A stretch of DNA of 64,000 nt from JADZAI01 sp047602465 (GCA_047602465.1 JASGHF010000002.1:496001-560000), one strand, 5' to 3'; shown: positions 9,509-20,060, numbered from the stretch's first letter. Program-made: numbers and translations. Notes: generated from the sequence alone by a model not told the origin.

Positions 9509-10566
9509 GCGCCATCACGTCGAGACGATGCCACGGCCGCCTCGATGAACGCGACACCCCTGACCCCGTCGGCGATGCCCGGATAGGGGCCGGAGCCGCC
9601 CTTCATGGCGGCATCAAACTGCCCGTAGACCGCCGCAAAACTGTTGAGAAACCCCGATGGCGCCCCCGGTACGTCCGGCAGGGGGCCAGTCGTCGGCACG
9701 TCCAGAAACTCGGCAGCAGCCCCCCGCCGCATCAGCTTCAGCACATGCGGGGTCTCCTGCGCCCACGCGACCCCGCCCTCATCGCCCATCGCCGCAAACC
9801 GAATACCGCCGCCGCTGCAGGCCACCGACTGCGAGATCGTGATCTGACCCCGCGCCCCATTCGCATAGCGCATACGGACAAGCGCCGTGTCTTCCAGGCG
9901 GCGTCCCGCCACCATGGCCGTCAGGTCGGCAGACACAGCCTCCGGATGGCCGCCCGTGACGAACGAGGACATGTGGAACAGATGCGTCCCGATATCGGCA
10001 ACAGCGCCTGACGGCCCCGAACGCGCCGGATCGGTGCGCCAGGCCGCCATGCTCGCCCCCTTTTCGGCATCGAGCGCCAGCCAGTCCTGCGTGAACTCGC
10101 CTGTCACCAGCCGCAGCGTTCCCAGATGACCACCCGCAACCAGCGCCGCCGCACGCTGAAGCGCGGCGTAGCCGGAATAGGCGTAGGTCAGCCCGAACAC
10201 ACGGTCGCCGGTCAGCGCCGCCAGATGGCGCGCATCCTCGCCGTTCGTGCAGAGCGGTTTGTCGCAGATGACGTGCAGGCCGGCTTTCAACGCCGCCGCG
10301 GCCTGCTCTGCATGCAGGAAGTTCGGCTTGACGATGACAACGGCGTCGAGGCCCAGCTTCGCCGAGTTAGCGATCAGGCTTTGCCAGTCGCCATAGCCGC
10401 GCGATGCATCAAGCCCCGCCTTCACGGCCTGCGCCTGTGACTTCGCCGGGTCGGACGAGAACGCTCCCGCCACCAACTTCCAGCCCGACGCGCGGGCCGC
10501 GAGGCGGTGTACCTCCCCGATCATCGCTCCGGGGCCGCCGCCGATCATCGCGTAGGACAGACTCAC
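9493..10566 (-). CDS. Gfo/Idh/MocA-family oxidoreductase
   Basis: 357 residues. N-terminal Rossmann domain with AMIGGGPGAMIGEVH near residue 6-20, HVICDKPLCTNGEDA (the EKP/DKP motif with the catalytic Lys, near residue 95), then a substrate domain with GAVADIGTHLFHMSSF (conserved D-xGxH near 180). Such enzymes oxidise or reduce sugars and inositols with NAD(P). The GTG start at 10566 overlaps the stop of the carbonic anhydrase gene as GTGA. An open frame continues upstream to 11202 but that is the shadow of the next genes. Confidence 0.85.
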   Translation of the reverse strand: MSLSYAMIGGGPGAMIGEVHRLAARASGWKLVAGAFSSDPAKSQAQAVKAGLDASRGYGDWQSLIANSAKLGLDAVVIVKPNFLHAEQAAAALKAGLHVICDKPLCTNGEDARHLAALTGDRVFGLTYAYSGYAALQRAAALVAGGHLGTLRLVTGEFTQDWLALDAEKGASMAAWRTDPARSGPSGAVADIGTHLFHMSSFVTGGHPEAVSADLTAMVAGRRLEDTALVRMRYANGARGQITISQSVACSGGGIRFAAMGDEGGVAWAQETPHVLKLMRRGAAAEFLDVPTTGPLPDVPGAPSGFLNSFAAVYGQFDAAMKGGSGPYPGIADGVRGVAFIEAAVASSRRDGAWVTL

Positions 10567-11147
10567 GCACCATCTCCATAGACCGCCTTCAGGCGCACCA
10601 TTTCGGCAGCCAGTTCGTCGCGGAAGGCGGCGCTGGTCCAGACGCGATGCTCGCCCCGGGCATAGGCTTCCGCGTTCTTGCGATAGAGGAACGCGTTCAT
10701 CGCATTGGCGACCGCGTTGTTGCGCGTCCGCTTCACCGCGCCGGGCTGTCCCATCACAATGGAGTTGGGCGGAATGACGGTGTCTTCCTTCAGGAACGCG
10801 CCGCCCGCCACGATGGAATTCTCGCCGATCACGCAGCGGTCCATGATCGTCGCGCCGATGCCGACCAGGCAGTTGTCGCCGATCGTACAGCCATGCAGCG
10901 TGACGCGGTGCGTGATGGAGCAATTGGCGCCGATGATCGTATCGGCACGATCGCCGACATGGATCAGCACGAAATCCTGGACGTTGGAATTCACGCCGAT
11001 ATCGATGCGGTACATCTCCGCCCGCATCACGACATAAGGCCAGATGCTGGCGCCCTCGCGCACCGTGACATCGCCAAAAAGCAGCGCCGACGGGTGGATG
11101 AAGGCCGGGTTGTGCAGGCTGATGCCCGGGCCGAACTGAACGGTCAT
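10563..11147 (-). CDS. Gamma-class carbonic anhydrase-like protein
   Basis: 194 residues. Left-handed beta-helix built from hexapeptide repeats ([LIV]-G-x-x-x-x) between about residues 30 and 140, for example TIIGANCSITHRVTLHGCTI and CLVGIGATIMDRCVIG. His residues in DFVLIHVGD and TLHGCTIGD are at positions used for zinc in the gamma-CA/YrdA/PaaY family. A charged alpha-helical C-terminus follows. May hydrate CO2 or act as a thioesterase/acyl carrier-like scaffold; substrate unknown. Overlaps genes on both sides. Confidence 0.8.
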   Translation of the reverse strand: MTVQFGPGISLHNPAFIHPSALLFGDVTVREGASIWPYVVMRAEMYRIDIGVNSNVQDFVLIHVGDRADTIIGANCSITHRVTLHGCTIGDNCLVGIGATIMDRCVIGENSIVAGGAFLKEDTVIPPNSIVMGQPGAVKRTRNNAVANAMNAFLYRKNAEAYARGEHRVWTSAAFRDELAAEMVRLKAVYGDGA

Positions 11148-12031
11148 GCAGCGCTCCCGGCGAAGGCCGCGATCTCACGCGCGATGGCCTCGCCTTCTTC
11201 ATGCACCAGCCAGTGCGAGGCGTCGGGGTAGGTCTTGAGCGTCAGATCCGGCACCCATTGATCGAGACCCTCAATGCAGCCCGGCAGCAGCGCCTCGTCC
11301 TTCAGGCCCCAAAGCACCAGCGTTTTCACCTTCACCACCAGCGCCGCGGGATCGTAGAGCGGCGTGACCCCGGCCTCGCCGCCGCCTTTCGGCTTCACGC
11401 GCATGGCGCGGTACCAGTTGAGCATCGCCGTGATCGCGCCCGGCTGCGACCAGGCCTCACGATAGGGCTGAAGCTCTGCCGGACCGAAAACGCCCTTTGC
11501 CGTGATCTGCCGGAATGAGTGACGCAGACGCGCGAAATCGTCCGCCGCGAAAGCCGCGTCGGCATCCGCTCCCTGCATGTCGACAATGTACTGGCTGGCC
11601 TTCGCCTGATCGGGGTTGCGTCCGATCTCGCGCTGATAGGCGGCGGGATGCACCGCGTTCATGATGACGAGCCGGTCCAGCGTCTCGGGATACTTCAGCG
11701 CGTAGGCCCAGCCGATGGCGCCGCCCCAATCATGCGCGACCAGCGTGAATGTCCTTTTAGGGAAAGCATCGAGGAACGATGCGACGTCCTCGACCAGCGC
11801 CTTTACGCGGTAACGCGCGACATCGGCCGGCTTGTCGCTGAGATTGTAGCCGAGCTGATCCGGCGCGAGGCAGAAGAAGCGATCCGACAGGCGCGCCATC
11901 GTCTCGCGCCACATGCCGGAAAATTCGGGGAAGCCGTGCAGAAAGACCAGCATCGGCTTTGATGGATCGCCCGCCGCGAGGTAGTGCAGATTGGCATCGC
12001 CGACCGAAACGAAGCCCTCGCGGATGGTCAT
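11144..12031 (-). CDS. Alpha/beta hydrolase (epoxide hydrolase/haloalkane dehalogenase-like)
   Basis: 295 residues. Oxyanion HGFPEFSGMW near residue 35, nucleophile motif LVAHDWGGAIGWAYA near residue 100, so the nucleophile is Asp as in epoxide hydrolases and dehalogenases rather than Ser. DASHWLVHEEGEAI near the end holds the catalytic His. Start ATG overlaps the stop of the broken methyltransferase frame as ATGA, and its own stop overlaps the next gene as ATGA. Substrate unknown. Confidence 0.85.
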   Translation of the reverse strand: MTIREGFVSVGDANLHYLAAGDPSKPMLVFLHGFPEFSGMWRETMARLSDRFFCLAPDQLGYNLSDKPADVARYRVKALVEDVASFLDAFPKRTFTLVAHDWGGAIGWAYALKYPETLDRLVIMNAVHPAAYQREIGRNPDQAKASQYIVDMQGADADAAFAADDFARLRHSFRQITAKGVFGPAELQPYREAWSQPGAITAMLNWYRAMRVKPKGGGEAGVTPLYDPAALVVKVKTLVLWGLKDEALLPGCIEGLDQWVPDLTLKTYPDASHWLVHEEGEAIAREIAAFAGSAA

Positions 12032-12823
12032 GGCTCGTCCTTTGCGGCCGAGGCGTCCCGCTCCGCATTGCGCTTGGCGTGCGGCCTGTGGACGAGCGCG
12101 GTCACGATGCCGCGCATGGTGCGGACATCCTGCTGCGAGAGCTGTGCGCGCTGCCAGATATTGCGCATGGTGCGCACCATGGCGGGCGCCTTGGCCGGCG
12201 GGAACAGGAAACCGGCCTCGTCGAGTTCGCGCTCGATATGATCGAAGAAGCCGGTCAGCTCCTCCTTGCTGGCGATATCGAACTTGCCCAGATCGAGGCT
12301 GGCGGCCGGCGTCGTATCGCCCGACTTGAACCATTCGTAGAAGGCGAGCAGCGCCGCCTGGCCGAGATTGATCGAGGTGAACTTCTCGTCGGTCGGCACG
12401 GTCAGAATGGCGTCTGCCAGTACGATATCCTCGTTCACCAGACCTGCCCGTTCCGACCCGAACATCAGGCCGGTTCTTGCGCCCGTCATCGCCCGTTGGC
12501 GCAGGCGCTGCGCCGCCTCGGCGGGCACGAGGATCTCCTTCGCCATTTCCCGGTCACGTGCCGTCGTGGCGACAACCAGGGTCAGGTCGGCCAGAGCCTC
12601 GCGAGTCGTTCTCGAAGACGCGGACGCCGTCCAATATCCATGTCGCGCCTGAGGATACTGCGTAGGCGCGGCTGTTCGGCCAGCCGTCGCGCGGGCGGAC
12701 GAGTTTGAGGTCCGTCAGGCCGAAATTGGCCATGGCGCGGGCGACAGCCCCGATATTGTCGCCGAGCTGGGGGTCCACCAGCACCACGGCGGGCGGCGGA
12801 ATTTCGTCGGAAATCGCGGTCAT
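12028..12823 (-). pseudogene. TrmJ-like SPOUT RNA methyltransferase, interrupted by a +1 frameshift
   Basis: Two minus-strand frames encode adjacent halves of one protein. Frame 1 (from ATG 12823) reads PPAVVLVDPQLGDNIGAVAR through WILDGVRVFENDS. After 12601 the homologous reading continues one base out of phase as EALADLTLVVATTARDREMA, MTGARTGLMFGSERAGLVNE and ILTVPT..SINLGQA, the SPOUT knot that binds SAM. Dropping the single base at 12601 restores a normal TrmJ/TrmH-family alignment (about 264 residues). TrmJ 2'-O-methylates tRNA position 32. The gene leads a tightly overlapped operon. It could be a real pseudogene, a programmed shift or an assembly error. Confidence 0.8.
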
Positions 12824-12903
12824 CGGTCCTTCACGGGTGCGGCGGGGCGCTGTTATACCCTGCCCCAACTGCAGGCAAACGCCCCGCGTTATCTGAGGAA
12901 AAT

Positions 12904-14112
12904 ATGGCCAAGATCAAAGTCGCAAACCCGGTCGTCGATCTCGACGGCGACGAGATGACCCGCATCATCTGGGCGCTCATCAAGGAGAAGCTGATCCTTC
13001 CCTTCCTCGACATCCCGATCGAGGTCTACGATTTGGGCATGGAGCACCGCGACGCCACGGACGACAAGGTGACGCTGGATGCCGCCGCCGCCATCGCCAA
13101 ATACGGCGTCGGCGTGAAGTGCGCGACCATCACGCCGGACGAAGCCCGCGTGAAGGAGTTCGGCCTGAAAAAGATGTGGAAGTCGCCCAACGGTACGATC
13201 CGCAACGTGCTGGGCGGCGTGATCTTCCGCGAGCCGATCATCTGCCAGAACGTGCCGCGCCTGGTGCCCGGCTGGACCCAGCCCATCGTCGTCGGCCGTC
13301 ATGCCTTCGGCGACCAGTACAAGGCGACCGATTTCCTGGTGCCCGGTCCCGGCAAGCTGACCATGACCTTCACCGGCGCCGACGGCAAAGTCATCGAGCA
13401 CGAAGTGTTCGACTTCAAATCGTCCGGCGTCGCGATGGGCATGTACAATCTCGACTCGTCCATCGAGGAATTCGCGCGCACCAGCATGGTCTATGCGCTG
13501 AACCGCGGCTTCCCGCTGTATATGTCGACCAAGAACACGATCCTGAAAGCCTATGACGGCCGCTTCAAGGACATCTTCCAGGCGGTCTTCGACAAGGAAT
13601 TCGCCGACAAGTACAAGGCGGCGAACCTCACCTACGAGCACCGCCTGATCGACGACATGGTCGCCTCGGCCATGAAGTGGTCCGGCGGCTTCGTGTGGGC
13701 GTGCAAGAACTATGACGGCGATGTGCAGTCGGACTCGGTCGCGCAGGGCTTCGGCTCGCTGGGCCTGATGACCTCGGTGCTGATGACGCCGGACGGCAGG
13801 ACGGTTCTGGCCGAAGCCGCGCACGGCACCGTGACGCGCCACTTCCGCGCGCACCAGAAGGGCGAGAAGACCTCCACCAACTCGATCGCCTCGATCTTCG
13901 CCTGGACGCGCGGCCTGCAGCACCGCGCCAAGCTGGACAACAACGAGGCGCTCGCCGCGTTCGCGCAGAAGCTGGAAGACGTGACGATCGCGACGGTCGA
14001 GAGCGGCTTCATGACGAAGGATCTGGCGGTTCTGGTCGGCCCGGACCAGTCGTGGCTGACGACCGAAGGCTTCCTCGACAAGGTCGCCGACAACATCAAC
14101 GCCGCGGCCTGA
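12904..14112 (+). CDS. icd: NADP-dependent isocitrate dehydrogenase (type II)
   Basis: 402 residues, of the eukaryote-like homodimeric class common in alphaproteobacteria. MAKIKVANPVVDLDGDEMTR start, TITPDEARVKEFGLKKMWKS with the isocitrate-binding SPNGTIRN (near residue 95-102), metal-binding DDMVAS (near 250) and the NADP loop AAHGTVTRHFRAHQKGE near residue 305-320. TCA-cycle enzyme, cytosolic. Followed by a strong intrinsic terminator and flanked by divergently oriented operons. Confidence 0.97.
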   Translation: MAKIKVANPVVDLDGDEMTRIIWALIKEKLILPFLDIPIEVYDLGMEHRDATDDKVTLDAAAAIAKYGVGVKCATITPDEARVKEFGLKKMWKSPNGTIRNVLGGVIFREPIICQNVPRLVPGWTQPIVVGRHAFGDQYKATDFLVPGPGKLTMTFTGADGKVIEHEVFDFKSSGVAMGMYNLDSSIEEFARTSMVYALNRGFPLYMSTKNTILKAYDGRFKDIFQAVFDKEFADKYKAANLTYEHRLIDDMVASAMKWSGGFVWACKNYDGDVQSDSVAQGFGSLGLMTSVLMTPDGRTVLAEAAHGTVTRHFRAHQKGEKTSTNSIASIFAWTRGLQHRAKLDNNEALAAFAQKLEDVTIATVESGFMTKDLAVLVGPDQSWLTTEGFLDKVADNINAAA

Positions 14113-14130
14113 TATCCGCGACTTTGGAAA

Positions 14131-14155
14131 GGCCCCGCGCGAGCGGGGCCTTTTT
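14131..14155. terminator. Intrinsic terminator after icd
   Basis: GGCCCCGC-GCGA-GCGGGGCC (14131-14150) followed by TTTTT. It overlaps the very end region of the converging antiporter gene (stop at 14156), so it may end transcription from both sides. Confidence 0.92.
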
Positions 14156-15883
14156 CTATGCGTGGCTGGTCTTGGCGCGTTCGCGTTCCAGCTCGATGCG
14201 GGTTTCGACCTGGTCTTCATCGAAGCCGAGACCGTCGAGCACGTGGGCGGCGAGCTGGAGACTGCCTTCCACCGCCTCCGGGATCACGTCGTCGACGCCG
14301 AGATGGCGCAGATGGTCGGCGTGCTTCCAGTCTTTCGCGCGGGCGAAGAGCTTGGCGTCTGGCCATTCGCTGCGGACGGCGCGGACCATGCGCTCGGCGA
14401 GCTGGGGATTGGAGAGCGTCACGACGAAAGCGGGCGCGCGGTTGGCGCCGGCTTTCAGGAGAACCTCCTTGCGGGTCGCATCGCCGAAGAAGACCGGCGC
14501 GCCGCCCTTGCGGGCGCGGCCGCATTCGTAAGGGTCGGCGTCGAGCGCGATCCAGGGAAAGTCCTCGGCGTCCAGCACCTGCGCGATCATCTGGCCGACG
14601 CGGCCATAGCCGCCGATGATGACCGGGCCGTCGCGATCCTCGGTCTGCAGAAGCGGGCGCTCGGCCTTGCGGCCTTCCAGCAGACCGCCGATGCGGCGGC
14701 CAGCCTGGTCCATCAATGAGGTCAGCGCCATCGAGAGAACGACGGTGGCGATAAGGATCTGGTTGGTCGCGGTGTCGATGAGGCCGGAAGCTGCGGCCGC
14801 CGCGAGCAGGATGAGCGCGAATTCACCGCCATGGGCGAGCAGGAAGGCGACCTGGATGCCGGTGGAAGCGGGGATGCGGAAGAGCGATGCGACGGCGACG
14901 AGAACCAGCGTCTTGATGACGATGAGCACCGCGAGCGCCAGGAGGATCTGACCGATATTCGCCCACACGAATGCGATGTCGATGGACATGCCGACATAGA
15001 CGAAGAAGAGGCCGAGCAGCAGGCCCTTGAACGGCTCGATATCGGTTTCGACCTGATGCTTGAAGGCGCTTTCCGCCAGCATCACGCCCGCCATGAAGGC
15101 CCCGAGCGAGGTGGGCAGGCCGGCATAGCCGGTGGCGACGGCGCTGATCATGGCGACCAGCAGGACGACGGCGATGAAGAGTTCATGGCTGTGCGTATTG
15201 GCGGCGGCGCGCATGGCGGCCGGAACGACGAAGCGGCCTGCGAGCAGCAGCAGACCGACCGCTATGGCGCCGACCCAGAGCGTGTGCAGGATTTCGGCCG
15301 TCATGTCCTCGGCGCTGGAAGCGCCGAGCGCGCCGACGAGGAAGAGAATGGGGACGACGGTGAGATCCTGCATCAGCAGGACGGCGAAAGCGGTTTGCCC
15401 CTCGGTCGTCGCGAAGCGGTGGCGCGAGATCAGGAGCTGCATCGCGACGGCGGTGGAGGAGAGCGCGAGGCCGAGGCCGGCGACGATGGAGGCGCCGAAG
15501 GAGAGGCCGGTGGCGAAGAGCGCAAGGCCGAGGACCAGCGCGGTCAGAACGACCTGCGCCGAACCGAGGCCGAAGACGAGGCGGCGGAGGTGCCAGAGCC
15601 GCTTGAACGAGACGTCGAGGCCGATGGTGAAGAGGAGGAAGATGACGCCGATCTCGCCCAGCCCCTCGAACTCCTCCACATCGGCGATGGTGAGGTAACG
15701 GAGCCAGTCATACGTGCCGACGAGCTGGCCGAGGCCGTAGGGACCGACGACCATGCCGGCCAGCATGAAGCCGAGAACCGGATTGACCTTCAACCGCTGA
15801 AGCAGCGGGACGCCGATACCGGCGGCCGCCAGAAACACCATCGCGTCCTTGAACTGCCAGAGCGCGTCGGTTCCGGCGGCCAT
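14156..15883 (-). CDS. Kef-type (CPA2) monovalent cation:proton antiporter with TrkA-N domain
   Basis: 575 residues. About 12 membrane helices fill residues 10-395, including the CPA2 marks GVIFLLFTIGLDVSFKRLW and LSSTAVAMQLL. From about residue 418 a Rossmann nucleotide-binding TrkA-N/RCK domain begins with VIIGGYGRVGQMIAQVL (GxGxxG). This is the KefB/KefC layout: K+ efflux gated by nucleotides or glutathione adducts. Seven bases separate it from the upstream alaS stop, suggesting one transcript. Confidence 0.9.
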   Translation of the reverse strand: MAAGTDALWQFKDAMVFLAAAGIGVPLLQRLKVNPVLGFMLAGMVVGPYGLGQLVGTYDWLRYLTIADVEEFEGLGEIGVIFLLFTIGLDVSFKRLWHLRRLVFGLGSAQVVLTALVLGLALFATGLSFGASIVAGLGLALSSTAVAMQLLISRHRFATTEGQTAFAVLLMQDLTVVPILFLVGALGASSAEDMTAEILHTLWVGAIAVGLLLLAGRFVVPAAMRAAANTHSHELFIAVVLLVAMISAVATGYAGLPTSLGAFMAGVMLAESAFKHQVETDIEPFKGLLLGLFFVYVGMSIDIAFVWANIGQILLALAVLIVIKTLVLVAVASLFRIPASTGIQVAFLLAHGGEFALILLAAAAASGLIDTATNQILIATVVLSMALTSLMDQAGRRIGGLLEGRKAERPLLQTEDRDGPVIIGGYGRVGQMIAQVLDAEDFPWIALDADPYECGRARKGGAPVFFGDATRKEVLLKAGANRAPAFVVTLSNPQLAERMVRAVRSEWPDAKLFARAKDWKHADHLRHLGVDDVIPEAVEGSLQLAAHVLDGLGFDEDQVETRIELERERAKTSHA

Positions 15884-15889
15884 ATCAGA

Positions 15890-18550
15890 TCATGCGGCCT
15901 GCGATGTGGAGAGCGCGGCGCGGATGGCGTCGAGCGCCGCCCCCGCCTTGGCCGGATCGGGTCCGCCGGCCTGCGCCATATCGGGCCGCCCGCCGCCGCC
16001 CTTGCCGCCGAGCTGTTCGTTGGCGGCGCGCACCAGCGCGACGGCGTCGAAGCGAGCGGTGAGATCGGGCGTGACGGCGACGACGATCGAAGCCTTGCCG
16101 CCGTCATCGGTGACGAAGGCGGCGATGCCCGAGCCGAGCCTGGCGCGGGCCTCGTCGGCGAGCGATTTCAGATCCTTCGCGGGGACGCCCGAGACGGATT
16201 TGAGGATGATCTTCACGTCGCCCAGCTGTTCGACCTCGTCGCCGCCGGACGCGGCGGGACCGGCGAGGGCGAGCTTCTTCTTGGCTTCGGCGAGTTCGCG
16301 TTCGAGGCGCTTGCGCTCCTCGGTGAGCGAGACGACGCGGTCGACGAGTTCGCCGGGCTGGCTCTTGAGCGCGGCGGCGGCGTCGCGCGCGATGGCGGCC
16401 TGGGTTTCCAGCCAGAGGCGCGCGGCTTCGCCCGTGAGCGCCTCGATGCGGCGGACGCCGGACGCCACGGCGCTTTCGCCGATGATCTTGAAGAGCGCGA
16501 TGTCGCCGAGGCGCGCAACATGGGTGCCGCCGCAGAGTTCGACGGAGAAGGTGCGGCCGGTATCGTTGCTGCTGGGCATCGAGAGCACGCGGACTTCATC
16601 GCCGTATTTCTCGCCGAAAAGGGCGAGCGCGCCGGCGGCGATGGCGTCGTCCGGCGTCATCAGGCGCGTCTGCACCTGATTGTTCTCGCGGATGACGCGG
16701 TTCACCTCCGCCTCGATGGCGGCGAGTTCCTGAGGGCTGACAGCCTTGGGGTGGCTGAAGTCGAAGCGCAGACGGTCGGGCGCGACGAGGGAGCCTTTCT
16801 GCGTGACGTGATCGCCCAGCACGCGGCGCAGCGCTTCGTGCAGCAGATGGGTCGCGGAGTGGTTGGCGCGCGTGGTGCGGCGGCGGGCGGCGTCGATGGT
16901 GAGCGTCACCGTGTCGCCGACGCTGAGACGGCCGGCATCGAGCTTGCCCATATGGACATGGAGCGCGCCGAGCTTTTTCGCCGTGTCGGCGACCGTGAAG
17001 GTCGAGACGCCTTCGGTGATCGTGCCGGTATCGCCGGTCTGGCCGCCGCTTTCGGCGTAGAACGGCGTCTGGTTGACGATGACGGCGCCTTCATCGCCCG
17101 CTTCGAGCGACTGCACCTCGGCGCCGTTCTTCACCAGCGCCACGATGCGGCCCTGCGCGCTGTCGGCGTCATAGCCGAGGAACTCGCTCGCGCCCTCGCG
17201 CTCGCGAATGCCGAACCAGACGGTTTCGGTCGCAGCCTCGCCGGAGCCGGCCCAGGCGGCGCGGGCGGCAGCCTTCTGCGCCGCCATCGCGGCATCGAAG
17301 CCGGCGAGATCGACGGTGAGGTTCCTGGCGCGGAGCGCGTCCTGCGTGAGATCGAGCGGGAAGCCGAACGTGTCGTAGAGACGGAAGGCGACATCGCCCG
17401 GCAGTTCGGACGAGCGCATCTCGCCGACCGCATCGTCGAGGAGGCGGAGACCGCGTTCGAGCGTCTGGCGGAAACGGATTTCCTCCAGCTTCAGCGTCTC
17501 GGCGATGAGCGCCTCGGCCCGGATCAGCTCGGCATAGGCGGCGCCCATCTGCGCGACCAGCACCGGAACGAGGCGGTACATCAGCGGTTCTTTCGCGCCG
17601 AGCAGATGCGCGTGGCGCATGGCGCGGCGCATGATGCGGCGGAGGACATAACCGCGGCCTTCGTTCGAGGGCATCACGCCGTCGGCGATGAGGAAGGACG
17701 AGGCGCGCAGGTGATCGGCGATGACGCGGTGGCTGGCGGCCTCCGGGCCGTCCGGGGCGACGCCGGTCAGCGAAGCCGACGCCTCGATGAGCGCGCGGAA
17801 GAGATCTGTGTCGTAGTTCGAGGTCTTGCCCTGAAGGACAGAGGCAATGCGCTCCAGACCCATGCCGGTGTCGATCGAGGGCTTGGGCAGGTTGATGCGG
17901 TTGCCGGGGGCGATCTGCTCGTACTGCATGAAGACGAGGTTCCAGAACTCGACGAAGCGGTCGCCGTCCTGGTCCGCGCTGCCGGGCGGGCCGCCCGCGA
18001 CGCCGTCGCCGTAGTCGTAGAAGATTTCCGAGCAGGGACCGCAGGGGCCGGTGTCGCCCATCGACCAGAAATTGTCTGAAGTTCCGATGCGGATGATGCG
18101 CTCGTCAGGGAAGCCGGCGATCTTGCGCCACAGCGAGGCCGCGTCCTCGTCTTCGGAATAGACGGTGACGAGCAGGCGGTCCTTGCGCAGGCCGAACGTG
18201 CCCGAGACGAGATCCCAGGCCAGCTTGATCGCCTCTTCCTTGAAATAGTCGCCGAAGGAGAAATTCCCCAGCATTTCAAAGAAGGTGTGGTGCCGGGCGG
18301 TGTAGCCGACATTGTCGAGATCGTTGTGCTTGCCGCCGGCGCGGACGCATTTCTGCGACGATGTGGCGCGCGGCGAGGGCGGCGTTTCCGCGCCCGTAAA
18401 GATGTTCTTGAACGGCACCATGCCCGCATTGACGAACATGAGGGTCGGGTCGTTGCGCGGCACGAGCGGGGCCGAGGGCACGATCTGGTGCCCGTTCTTC
18501 TGGAAATGGCCGAGAAAAGCGGCCCGGATGTCGGTGAGGCTGGTGGTCAT
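15890..18550 (-). CDS. alaS: Alanyl-tRNA synthetase
   Basis: 886 residues, normal AlaS length. Class II catalytic core with PLVPRNDPTLMFVNAGMV and SSQKCVRAGGKHNDLDNVG near the N-terminus; editing domain with zinc-binding HSATH (near residue 565) and CGGTHVARLGDI (near 665); C-terminal DHHA1 oligomerisation domain ending GGGGRPDMAQAGG. Charges tRNA-Ala and clears mischarged Ser/Gly. Preceded by a gene-free region with family C repeats. Confidence 0.97.
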   Translation of the reverse strand: MTTSLTDIRAAFLGHFQKNGHQIVPSAPLVPRNDPTLMFVNAGMVPFKNIFTGAETPPSPRATSSQKCVRAGGKHNDLDNVGYTARHHTFFEMLGNFSFGDYFKEEAIKLAWDLVSGTFGLRKDRLLVTVYSEDEDAASLWRKIAGFPDERIIRIGTSDNFWSMGDTGPCGPCSEIFYDYGDGVAGGPPGSADQDGDRFVEFWNLVFMQYEQIAPGNRINLPKPSIDTGMGLERIASVLQGKTSNYDTDLFRALIEASASLTGVAPDGPEAASHRVIADHLRASSFLIADGVMPSNEGRGYVLRRIMRRAMRHAHLLGAKEPLMYRLVPVLVAQMGAAYAELIRAEALIAETLKLEEIRFRQTLERGLRLLDDAVGEMRSSELPGDVAFRLYDTFGFPLDLTQDALRARNLTVDLAGFDAAMAAQKAAARAAWAGSGEAATETVWFGIREREGASEFLGYDADSAQGRIVALVKNGAEVQSLEAGDEGAVIVNQTPFYAESGGQTGDTGTITEGVSTFTVADTAKKLGALHVHMGKLDAGRLSVGDTVTLTIDAARRRTTRANHSATHLLHEALRRVLGDHVTQKGSLVAPDRLRFDFSHPKAVSPQELAAIEAEVNRVIRENNQVQTRLMTPDDAIAAGALALFGEKYGDEVRVLSMPSSNDTGRTFSVELCGGTHVARLGDIALFKIIGESAVASGVRRIEALTGEAARLWLETQAAIARDAAAALKSQPGELVDRVVSLTEERKRLERELAEAKKKLALAGPAASGGDEVEQLGDVKIILKSVSGVPAKDLKSLADEARARLGSGIAAFVTDDGGKASIVVAVTPDLTARFDAVALVRAANEQLGGKGGGGRPDMAQAGGPDPAKAGAALDAIRAALSTSQAA

Positions 18551-18607
18551 GGCGCTTATCTAATGGGTGGCATGGTGCGGCGCAAAGTGGGGGCCGGGCC
18601 TTCGTTC

Positions 18608-18673
18608 GCCGGTTTTGACGAATTGAACGTCGATTTTTGCATCATGTGGGCGGCCGGGAGCATTCGTTTGTCG
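18608..18673. repeat. Family C direct repeat, copy 1
   Basis: 66 bases beginning GCCGGTTTTGACGAATTGAA and ending CATTCGTTTGTCG. It aligns gap-free with 18703-18768 (about 85 percent identical), 95 bases apart start to start. Confidence 0.8.
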
Positions 18674-18702
18674 CTGAGGCGCACCCCCATCCCCGTCCGC
18701 CT

Positions 18703-18768
18703 GCCGGTTCTGGCGAATTGAACGTCGTTTTCTGCGTCGTGTGGACGGCCGGGGGTATTCGTTTGCCG
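18703..18768. repeat. Family C direct repeat, copy 2
   Basis: 66 bases beginning GCCGGTTCTGGCGAATTGAA and ending TATTCGTTTGCCG. Differences from copy 1 are mostly transitions, as expected for old duplicates. Diverged fragments in the opposite orientation occur upstream of purL. Confidence 0.8.
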
Positions 18769-18833
18769 GTTCCGGGGGAGGTTGTTTCAGGATTCCCCCC
18801 TCCCCTTCGTCCTCCCCTGCCCCGAAACGCAAA

Positions 18834-18859
18834 GGCCCCGGGCGTCGCCGCCCGGGGCC
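18834..18859. terminator. recA intrinsic terminator
   Basis: GGCCCCGGGCG-TCGC-CGCCCGGGGCC, an 11-bp perfect stem; read on the minus strand it ends in CTTTGCG. It begins 28 bases after the recA stop. Confidence 0.85.
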
Positions 18860-18886
18860 TTCGTGAAACCGCAGGGGTGTGCGGGT

Positions 18887-19999
<1,113 letters not shown>

Positions 20000-20045
20000 G
20001 CAGGTTGGGCATGAGCAACGAAGGGACTGTGCCTGCTTTGTTCCA

Positions 20046-20060
20046 GTTCCGCAAGTGTTC
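20046..20060 (-). promoter_or_regulatory. LexA (SOS) box of recA
   Basis: GTTC-CGCAAGT-GTTC, an exact match to the alphaproteobacterial LexA site GTTC-N7-GTTC (GAAC-N7-GAAC in recA sense). Two further GTTC words flank it at 20040 and 20067, the latter with N6 spacing. Confidence 0.85.

Larger units (their letters stand above)
18551..18886. other. 336-base gap between alaS and recA with paired direct repeats
   Basis: Contains two 66-base family C direct repeats (18608-18673 and 18703-18768), a polypyrimidine stretch (about 18795-18825) and the recA terminator (18834-18859). Short open frames cross it on both strands but their conserved-looking peptides merely reflect the repeat. I see no gene. 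Confidence 0.6.

Noticed and set aside
10567..11202. N-terminal extension of the oxidoreductase frame up to 11202
   Set aside because: Overlaps the carbonic anhydrase gene fully; the Rossmann fold starts at the GTG 10566 and the GTGA junction is typical.
12028..12868. Reading the trmJ region as two separate genes
   Set aside because: Each half lacks essential parts of one SPOUT fold and the halves join exactly with one base removed.
14831..18079. 1082-codon plus-strand frame across the Kef antiporter and alaS
   Set aside because: Runs antisense through two clear genes and has low-complexity Asp/Glu/Arg content; GC-driven lack of stops explains it.
18560..18832. Minus-strand 90-codon frame between alaS and recA
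   Set aside because: Its repeated peptide is the translation of the two family C DNA repeats; no start context or family.
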